Shown here piece after piece: positions 55,240 to 64,000 of a stretch of DNA of 64,000 nucleotides. Origin of the DNA: Klebsormidium nitens (taxonomy: Eukaryota; Streptophyta; Klebsormidiophyceae; Klebsormidiales; Klebsormidiaceae). The notes under the pieces were generated by a model that saw only the letters and a program-made list of their open reading frames with translations, was not told the origin of the DNA and made no database searches. The DNA is taken from assembly GCA_000708835.1 (NCBI GenBank), contig DF236973.1:294699-358698 (forward strand). Direction: 5' to 3'. Positions within the stretch are counted from its first letter, which is position 1. Every line of letters begins with the position of its first letter. The position numbers and the translations under genes were made by a program.

Positions 55240-57385
55240 TGCCTTTGTTTGTTCGTTCTTATTTCTTCTCTTTCAAAGAGGATTAAGTCAAAGATGAGCC
55301 TTGTTACCAAAGCGCTTGTTCTGCTCGATCTGTCTGCTTCGTCTAGCTGCGCCTTTTTGGGTGCTTTCTTGGGGTCGAAGCTCCAGCAGTTGAGCAGCAA
55401 GGATGACCAGCATCTGGCCAATCAGAACAGTGCCATACTAGTCTTCGTGCGACATGATTGACGCTGCGTACATGGTCGGACAAGAATTTGAGGTTTATTT
55501 CTCGCAGTCGTTGACCCCATGCATAATGGTTTTGGTCGTTGGCGGACGTCTTCATTTATGCCGAGCCAGTGTCGTGGCCCATAATTTAGCTCGCCTTTGG
55601 TCCGTGTTGAAGTCTGGTTTTGCTTCGATTGGTTCCTGCACAGTCACAGCCGCTTCTTTGCATAGGCAGCGAAGATGAAATAGTCTGGCTAAGGGGCCCT
55701 TGAGTCCATGATGCGGCACAACGGACTCCGTGTATCCTTCTCGGTGAACATGTGCAACCTTGCGCAAGTTGCGCGACCGTTGCTGCTTAACAGCACAATA
55801 AGACTCCGTCTGACTCGCCTTATTGGTTGCACCGAGTCGAGCGGCAGCCTTCGGCCGCTCAAAGGCCGTTGTCTTTGGATCCGGCAGGTCGATCACCGGC
55901 GAACCTGCGGACGTGGCTAAGGCTGAAATTGTGAACCGTTCCATGTTGAGAGGCACGGTTTGAATGCTTTTCACTGAGCAGCAAAGAGGACACAGCTAAG
56001 GCTGGCAGCCGTATGCGCCAGACCGGGATCTGAATTTCTGACCTGACGGCCAGGCAAGTAATGTGCACCGAGATTGGGCAGTTGTCACGTTTACGCTGAT
56101 GGATGTACCTTGTTGTGGGTATTCCGTGTAGGTTTCAGGCGGTAGGCGCTTTCAATACTGGTTGAAATCCTGGTCGAGCTCAATTGGAGATGCATGGATA
56201 GTAGAGTTGCGGTGGCTGGTGAGCCTGATAAGCTTTCTCTTGGAAGGTGACCCCTATGACACAACCGCACACTACGCTTGAGTCAACTTTTTTACCCAGC
56301 ATGGGCTGCGCGTCCTCAACTGGTAATAATACAATCACAATCTTAACTTGTCAATCCGGCGACTGATGACGAAGGTGTGTTGGGTGAGCTACTGTCCCTT
56401 TGTTTGAGTCCATCGGCGAACGCATGCTCCGTTGGCAGTCTGCAGCAAGGACGTTGGACATGTGTAGCCATGGCTGTTTTGGTGGTCATGCAATATTTTT
56501 ACCACGAGTACGAGTCAAGGACGCTGCGCGAATTGAACGGTGATTTGTTTGATTGCTGGCATTCGACGTAAATGCTTCACCGAAGCAGACATGCCAGAAA
56601 AACTGTTTGGTCTCTGGAGAGGACGTGAATATAGAGGTCTCTCGCCACATCTACATATCTGAGCTTCGTTTTGAAAGCAATGGATATGGAGCTGAAATTG
56701 AAAGTCACTTGAACGATTTGTTCGGCATTCTTTGAATGATCGATCGAAGTCGGACTGCTGTGGGCTCTTCGAGTGTCCGCATTCTGTGTAGTCCGATTGA
56801 TAGCTGCCAGCTTTACGAGAGTTTTTCACACTCCGCAACAGCTTGAAAGCTTCTCTGCATTTTCTCAGTACTTGTACTAAAGCTCTAAGCGTCACGCTTA
56901 ATGATGCAGAGCCCATATACATAAAAGCTCAGGGTTCAAACGTCATTTGCCCTTTGAAACCATTCACGAAGTGTCGGAGTTACTTGATACAGTTGACTTC
57001 GTACAATTGGCTTTTGCTTCATTGTCCCTTTGTCGTTAGTCTCGGTAGTCTCGGCGACGCAGAGTTGGTTGTAACAGCAAGGGCGGACAGAATCTGGCTG
57101 TACCAATTCGCTTGCGCGCCCTAAAACCCTAAAACCACAGAAATAATAGGTCGTCCTGCCCCTGATGCTTCACAGTGACTCGGTAACGAGAGTCGATCTT
57201 CTCGTCCCTGATGGGTTCACCTGTTCAAACGGGTGCGTCGACGTATGGGCTTCTTTTTCGATGATCCCTGTCCCTCCATAGGAAAGTGCTTTTTGTTGAC
57301 TAGCCGCTTTTGTTAGCACAGCAGTTCCAGACATTGGAGACCTGTTGAACGTGCGTCGTCTGATACTGTCCGAACGACGTTCCCG
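55240..57385 (+). repeat. Segmental duplication, copy A
   Basis: Anchors shared in order with copy B: TTGTTTGTTCGTTC(T)TATTT, AAGTCAAAGATGA, CCTTGTT, AAGGATGACCAGCATCTG, CCAATCAGAACAGTGCC, GGTTCCTGCACA, GCAGCG(A/G)AGATG(A/G)AATAGT, CACACTCCGCA, GATGCAGAGCCCA, TCGTTAGTCT, CACAGTGACTCGGTAACG, GATCCCTGTC and AGTTCCAGA. A weaker echo continues at about 58660 (TGTAGGCCTCGGTAA). Orientation is direct. Confidence 0.85.
57119..57136. repeat. Interstitial telomere-like repeat
   Basis: Two tandem CCCTAAAA units (TTTTAGGG on the other strand, the Chlamydomonas-type telomere unit) followed by CC. It lies inside copy A of the duplication. Two units can occur by chance. Confidence 0.5.
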
Positions 57386-60300
57386 CACGAGCACGACCTG
57401 GGCAACACGGCAAAGACACGCGGCTCTAAGAATGACGGATAAAGACAGCCATCGTCAGAACATTTGCTAGGATACATTTTTCTTGCAAGGTTCAGTCTGA
57501 GTACGTCTGTTGGCAGCGGCGATGATGGTGTTGGCTTGCGGTATGTCATGGCCACACCGCAGGTCGGCTTTGAAAGTGGCTTCAAATGATGCTGCTCACG
57601 TGGGTCGAAAGTCATTCGGGCACCCACTGCAAGAATGTTCCATTTTTGAGGTTTCGTGCACGGCTGGCTCACAGCAGAGCCGTTGGGTCCCACTTTTACT
57701 CCTCCTCTGCTCTTGCATCGAAATCAGTACCTTTTGAGAAGACCGGCATATGAACCGGGGCCGATGACATGCATCTCAACTATAACCCTGTCCAAATGGG
57801 CAGGCCAGAAAGTGGCGTAGACTAAAGATCGTGACAAAAGTTATGCTTGCGTTTCGCAGAGCATGGCGCAGCCCACGTCTTATTGCTGGAAGCGTGGCTC
57901 TTGGCAGTTCAGCAATCATAGACTCGCCTCAACGAGATTTCTGCCGTGAGAACGGGTGCCTATTATAGTAAATCTCGTTCTGAGTAAAATCATTCCCCAG
58001 TTCTTACCCCCTTCGGTTGTATTTAGTCTCGAGTGCAGTTGTAACCGCAATCTGACAGTTGTCAGAGGGACTTGTTTCAGTGGCTAGTATCCATCCAATG
58101 GTGCGACCGTCTTTTGCTCACATTAGGCGTGCTGCTGTGTACTCCGCCTTTTGTACACAAAACGAGCTGCTTAGAGTTTTCTCTTCAATAGTGCGGAGCG
58201 TTCAGGCTTTGAGAGTCCGGCTTTGCGGACGCATGCATAAGAGCCGACGAACGGTGAATCAATGATCCGCAGTGATTCGAAAAAGCCGGTACTCCTTTCC
58301 TTTCCACATAAGCTGCGCCAGGTCCATGGATTCGTGCTGAGAAATATACTTTTGCCCGGAGACTATATGTGCTCCGTTCCTGCAGCTAGGAAAACCAACC
58401 AGGTTGTTAAATCCATCCGTTCCTCGTGCGCTGCTCTTCAACGGATTCGAGATCGGATCATGCTGCACGAACCGCTTGCTTCTTACCGCAGTAATGAAGA
58501 ACCTGCATGGGTGGCCTTCTTAAGGCAGCCACGCTCCCTGTTGAACCTCTTGAGGCTGCCAGCAGACGTACGTTATGAATTTGTTCGAATAAGGTACACG
58601 CGAGGAAACAAGCTCTTCCGTTTCTTGATGATGGAAACGCTTTGCGATTCCATAGATTGGTGCCTACGTATGATCATGCTGTAGGCCTCGGTAAGAGATG
58701 GGCGAACCTGTAGAAAGCTCACAGCCCATTCCTTACAAGCTGCATTCGACGTGTGGTCGCATTGCTTAGCTATAGAAACGGGTAGCCTTCGGCTGTCCCC
58801 GCGTGGGAGGCGCGCAAAGGTAACAAACCATCCCAATCCACCTGTTTCTGGCCCAGACTGTGAAATCGCCTTTCCGCCCCAACTTTTTGAGACCCGTGCT
58901 TCTAGATAGACTGAGCATGTCGTCCTAATTTACAAGGCCTGGCCAGTCTTAAAAGCAGCAAGGATGTCATAGAGCAGGCATATGCATATGCCAAGATCCC
59001 CTAGCTGGTCGACTGCCTTCCCTGATGCTGCTGATTACGAAGCTCCGTTGAGCAATTCAAATGCACCTGCTTCGTGGGAGTTTTGGGTTGGCAAGCGCCA
59101 CAATAGCGTTTTCGAGCATGCCCACGAATCCCCTTAGAGACGGAAGTTTGGAGCGAACTTCGGAAGCCGTCATTCCGCGGTGCTAGTAGCCCACCAGATT
59201 TTATGCGCATTTACCAGGGTGCTTCGGGACGGAGCCCACGAGTGGAATTCACTGTACAAGCACACGCGTGCAACAGTATATAGTCGTACATCATCGGTCA
59301 AGGTCCTCGCCCTTCTTCTTGGCAGCACGAAACCTGCTAAATCATTTTCGTCTCAATCTTTTTGAAAATTTTGAATGCGACTTTATCAATACGCATCTGA
59401 CAAAGATCCAAGCTTTCGTAGTATTAGTAGGGTCTGTTGCGGCAAGGAAATACGTCACCAGGACCTGCCGGCTTTCAACGGGCCAGCGGGGGATTGATGA
59501 AGATACCGAGCCACTTCGCATGCGTACAAATCAACTGTTTACTACCTTCACTTCCTAGATTCTTCGCAATCTTTTGAGCATCTCGAGCAAATGATCAACA
59601 CGCAACACGGCTGTGATGTTTGTTCTGATTTGCATACGTTGTGCGGGCACTGTCTTACCACTCTTGAGGTGCAAGTGCGGGGACTCTGCAATGAGCGCTT
59701 TCCAACTCAAAAAGGGGGTTTCTGCAAGGTGATTCGATCACTTTCCACTTACGCGGCTGGGACGAACTAGCTGTGGCATTCAGCCGCTCGTCCGGCTGGA
59801 ATTGTCACGTCGCAATGGAAGACAGCAATCCTACGCCGCTCGTGATCCGGCCCTTTGAGCCACTTCGTACGAATCATGCAGGAGACCAACGTTATCCAAA
59901 GGTATTCATGGTTTGCCGTGTGGAAAACATCAGATTGCCGATTCTAAAAGATCTCAAGGACGCGCCACTTCGCGTGTTGCGATGCTTCGGAGTAGAGTAC
60001 TGCCGGCGACTCGTGACCGAGTTGCCTGGATCGAGGGAAGGATGGAAGCCGGGGGTAAGCATCAATTGCTTCACCAGGGCTCCGTCAATTGCTGGGCACT
60101 TAGACGGGACCCGTTACATGACATGCTGCATCGCTGTACGGGTTGTGGCACCTTCGCAGACTGGCTTCGCCCCTCCGGCTTGGGCTTATGTCGCTTTGAA
60201 GGAACGGATTCTGCGGATCAGACAGGAAGAGTCTCTGGACAGCCGATTGCATGCAGTGGCTACTTGCAGTCCTCCTTTCACGTCTCGAAATTAGCCGCCA

Positions 60301-61764
60301 TGTTTTCAGAAAGTTATGCTTTCCGGACGCGGCAGGGACGAAGGGAAAATTGGCACAAAATTGGGCCAACTTTGAACATTTGGGGTCGGAGCCGCTACCA
60401 ATCTCACCGATGCCTCCTGATTTCACGCGTGGGCAGACCTCCAGAACATAAAAACTCTCGTCAAGCTAGCCCTCTTCCGCTTAACCTGACCGGCTCTCAT
60501 TGACCAGCGAGTTGTTATTAAGCAGTCATCATCACGCTGCATGTATTTTATCTCAGCTCAAGTTACTGACTGAACGACTCGGGTTGACATATTGAATCGG
60601 GTCGATAACAGCAAGATCGGTTGGTCGGGCATCATGCGTCGAGATCATGGGTGCGATCGAAGCTAGTCTGCCTGAAATCTCATTGGGGCGCAGACTTTGC
60701 TGCCCTTAATCCTTGCACGTCGGCAACGAAAAGGAGAAACTGGCAATCAAGCTGGAAAAGCCAGTACCATTCTGCTCTTGAGCCGCCAACTTTGAAGGAA
60801 TTGTGGTCCTGGTTGGGACTCGAGCCGTTGATGTTTAAAAAAATACCGGCACTCGGACTGTCGCTTTAAGAATGAATCATAACAGAAGGAGCTGATACGG
60901 CGTGCAGATATAAACTTGGGCACTCGACGCTCAGCGACTTTCTTAGCGATCTTTCTGCGCCACGAAAGTCACATTTTTGCAACATCCTCTTTCGACTCTT
61001 CAGCTTGCGAGCGGCAATGATGGTATGCTCCTGGCTTCCAGTAGCGAAAGCCAGAGCTCTGGCATATCCCACTCTGACGCCCCTCATGTTTCTTGCTTCC
61101 TGAGCAACCAAGCACTGGTCGATGACCACCGTTTGATCAGCACCGATATTTAGTCGATCTCAAAGCGGCAAGGAGGCTAGCGCTATATCATACGCGCCCG
61201 TCAATTTGAAATCGACCTTCACAAGATCTTCGCTTTCCGTTACTTCTCTGCCGCTCAGCTGCGGAGATTTTCCTAGGAAGTGGTCGTGGGCGCTCTGAAT
61301 GATTGATTTCTAGTTGTTTTTGAACACGTACATTCTGGCCAAGGATTGCTGCAGCTTTGTCCAGATTGTTGAGCAGAAAATGTGATCGTCTCGCTCCTTA
61401 TGAGACGGAAGCCAGTTGTTTAAGGGTGCCTGCTGATGCTGCTTACGCTTGTACCTTGTGTTTCCCACGAGCTCCTTAATCTGGTCAAGTGACTGGCGCA
61501 TTCACGGTCACTGGCAGCAGGCTTGCAATTGACGGCCTCGCATGCGTTTAAAAAAGCCCCACTCTGGAAAGTTGACACACGGCTATATTTCACATGTCCT
61601 TTGTTCGAGAGCACTAAAGCTCGAACCAGATCATGGAGGGGAACGCTATACTCTCCGCGGCTTCAATCAACATAAACCCGAAGGGATTTTTGTCAGGAGA
61701 TGGGGGCCGCGGCCGCTTGGATCCCGCTCTTCGACACACTTCTCTTAACGGTCGATTCATCTAG

Positions 61765-63545
61765 CCTATGCGCTGCGTTCGTTGGTTCGTTCCTATTTTC
61801 TTCTCGCAATGAGGATAAGTCAAAGATGACCCTTGTTGCTCAGCGCTTATTCTGCTCTGTGCTTGCCTGCTCTACCTGCGCCTTCCTTTGACGCTTTCCT
61901 TGTAGCCTTGGAAGATCCAAAAGTTCAGCAGCAAGAATGACCAGCATCTGCCAATCAGAACAGTGCCGCTAAGCTTTGTGGCAATCGACAATTGATGCTT
62001 CACACTGGACGCTGCTTACATATGGTCGGAAAAAATGGGAACTTGCGTTTGTTCGTCGTGGATATCGATGCATCGACCCCAGTTCTTTAAACGGTTTCTT
62101 TTGAGACGTCATTCTACCACGCATGTGCAATCGCGAACCTTTATATACCAACATCTATGGCGATCGCCTTATCACTCCGTCGTGGCTGTTTTTGGTCCAG
62201 CGGTTCCTGCACATGCACGTCAGCCATTTGTCGAGGCAGCGGAGATGGAATAGTCTGGAGCCCTAAGCGAACTGATTGCTGATGCTGCACGGCAATTTTA
62301 CTCCTCTCCTATTTGGTCACTTGACACGCTTTGCGACTTCCGATGCTTCGAAGCATAAAAGACTGTGCCTGTCTAAATCGCTTCGTTTTTCGTTTATGTT
62401 GCGGCCTGGTTTGGGCGCTCGAAGGCCATAGTCTTTTCGGATCCCGCAGGCAACCTGCAGACCTGCACACTGTGGCCCGCTAATACTGGGTCTATTGTTC
62501 CATGTTGAAGTTGTTGAGGTGTTCAAAGCCTTTCAGCAGCAAGGACAAGCCAAGGCTGGCAGTCGTATGCGCCAGATGTCGTTTTTGTCGTTGACGCTGC
62601 GTTGAATGCCAAGCCAGGCAAGTAAGGCGTGCTGAGCTTAGGCATTTGACTGGTGATAAGACGGGTGTACTTTGCCCCGGGCCGGGTCTGCGGCGCCCGA
62701 ATACTCTGAACAAGCCTCAACTTTCCGCCATTGTGTCGCAATGAATCGTCGTGCCAGATTGATCAGTGCACTTGTAGTAAAAGATAACGGATGTCGGATT
62801 GATTGTGCGCTTCGTGTTCCAGCTGAAGTAGCGCGTGGCCGGCCGGCCTGGGCGACAACTTTCAGCGCGCGAGCCTGGTCACACCAACGTATCAGAGCTT
62901 TGTCTTGAAGCGATGGAGTTGGAGCTGAGGTTCCATTGACCTGTCTTGCACTGAAGAAATCACGAGCTCGGACTGCTTTGGGCTCGTAGATCTTCTGCAT
63001 TCTGTGAGGTCCGGAAAAGCTGCCAACTAGAATGAGAAACTTTCACACTCCGCACAACGTCAGAGCTTCTCTGCGTTCTCCTAAAACATGTTCGGAAGCT
63101 CTAGACGTCAAAGCGGTTGATATGATGCAGAGCCCACGTATGTAAAAGCTCAAGGTCCAACGTCGATTGCTCTTTCTATGGCAAACTCCGAAAGTGCCGG
63201 ACTTGCTTCGTACACTCGGCTCTGTAGCAACGGCTCTGCTTAATTGTCTAGTGTCGTTAGTCTAGGGGACGCCAAATGTGTCTGTACAGGAAGGACGGAC
63301 AGATTCTGGCCGCACGGAGTCGCATGCGCGGTTCATTTATGACACATGTTGTCCTGTCTCTGATGCTGCACAGTGACTCGGTAACGGGATTCGTTCTTCT
63401 CGTGAGTCTCTCGGAGGATTCAACCTATGGTCTTCTCTCTTTTATGATCCCTGTCACTTAGAGGGAAAGTCCTTTTTTGTTGATCAACCGCTTTTGATAG
63501 CACAGGAGTTCCAGAAATGGAAGACCGGTTGAATGCTTGCACGCC
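61765..63545 (+). repeat. Segmental duplication, copy B
   Basis: Direct counterpart of 55240-57385, shorter by internal deletions: the offset falls from about 6.5 kb at the left end to about 6.2 kb at the right. A last anchor near 63898 (TGTAGCCCTCGGTAA versus about 58680 in copy A) gives an offset of about 5.2 kb, so copy A gained or copy B lost about 1 kb. No frame is shared between the copies. Confidence 0.85.
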
Positions 63546-64000
63546 GAACTCAATCTTACTGCTGCTCATAACTAGCTTGGGATCGGCTGTGTCGGGACCG
63601 GCTTTGTCTTTAGCTGCCCCGGTTTTCGGTTTCCCCCACACGAGAACGAGGATTCTTGCCTGAAGGAGAGACATGTTCCACTCTCACAAACTCAAAGAGA
63701 GAAATGATCGCACTCCGGTCTAGGCTTTTTCAGCGCGCGGCAAGGACGAACGTGGCTGCCCTACCAAAGGCAACCTCAACTTGAATACAGGAAAAGAAAA
63801 GCTCTAACGCTGCAAGCAGAACGCAGAAAAAGTCATTCTTCATGCAAGCCCTCCTCGTTCTTGTCGACAAAAATCATTTCATATCTTGGTACGATTGTGC
63901 CCATGTATGATCAGGCTGTAGCCCTCGGTAAAGACGGGCGCTTCTGCATGAAACACACCGTCCGTCTAAGCTGTTCAAATCATCTTCATCTACGCACATC

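Larger units (their letters stand above)
54667..64000. other. Gene-poor repeat region with segmental duplication
   Basis: About 9.3 kb after the NOC3 stop with no recognisable gene. Open frames reach 173-196 codons near 59773-60503, overlap in different frames, and match no family I know. Large parts belong to two diverged copies of one segment (listed separately), and TGATGCTGC recurs. This is most likely old transposon-derived DNA. Confidence 0.55.

Noticed and set aside
57119-57136. Idea of a telomere-proximal or former chromosome end
   Set aside because: Only two CCCTAAAA units; insufficient for a telomeric origin, kept only as a minor repeat.
58262-58684. Plus-strand frame of 140 codons
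   Set aside because: No recognisable motif and no conserved counterpart in the duplicated copy; likely chance.
59773-60503. Overlapping plus-strand frames of 173 and 196 codons
   Set aside because: Two different frames are open over the same DNA, neither matches a family I know, and the region is repeat-derived; not supported as a gene.

Overview
This window is nuclear DNA of a green-lineage eukaryote, most likely a streptophyte alga. Genes are split by many GT-AG introns, exons are more GC-rich than introns, and the proteins are plant-type: a SAC3B-like mRNA-export scaffold, a plastid UVR-ApaG protein, UPF3, NOC3, an F-box/LRR protein and two proteins with plastid-like N-termini. A Klebsormidium-like alga would fit, but the species is a guess. 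I see no bacterial operon, CRISPR array, rRNA or convincing tRNA.

Layout: 1-4126 (+) 3' part of SAC3B; 4879-6871 (-) SET-domain protein; 8547-13984 (+) secreted CLCA-like metalloprotease/VWA protein; 13985-18904 repeat-rich intergenic DNA with an inverted pair of hairpin clusters; 18905-24326 (-) seven-exon plastid-type protein of unknown function; 25213-29463 (+) UVR-ApaG protein; 31228-33243 (-) possible Cut8/STS1-like proteasome tether; 33823-35178 (+) intronless F-box/LRR protein, followed by a 192-bp MITE; 36751-41892 (-) UPF3; 42807-54666 (+) NOC3; 54667-64000 no recognisable gene but a diverged segmental duplication. After SAC3B the genes form four head-to-head pairs (SET/CLCA, unknown plastid/ApaG, Cut8-like/F-box, UPF3/NOC3), each with an intergenic gap of about 0.6-1.7 kb that could serve as a shared promoter.

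The most striking observation is structural. In at least five genes the introns contain tandem, degenerating copies of an adjacent exon edge together with its splice site. NOC3 has five successive donors at a period of about 125 bp, duplicated acceptors before exons 3, 5 and 9, a copied exon-7 segment and copied exon-8 ends. CLCA has about six acceptor copies at about 59 bp. ApaG has four donor copies, the unknown plastid gene three and SAC3B two. One NOC3 acceptor duplication stays in frame and could add 34 codons. This looks like a recurrent mode of intron growth that leaves decoy splice sites, and I know of no standard name for it.

The second signal is a pair of inverted arms (15242-15400 and 15958-16085), each a run of short perfect hairpins. 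The two arms differ in stem sequence but both remain paired. Functionally the genes are mainly housekeeping: mRNA export, nonsense-mediated decay, 60S ribosome biogenesis, protein turnover and plastid proteins. Exon coordinates come from reading frame, GT/AG sites and phase agreement, not from transcripts.
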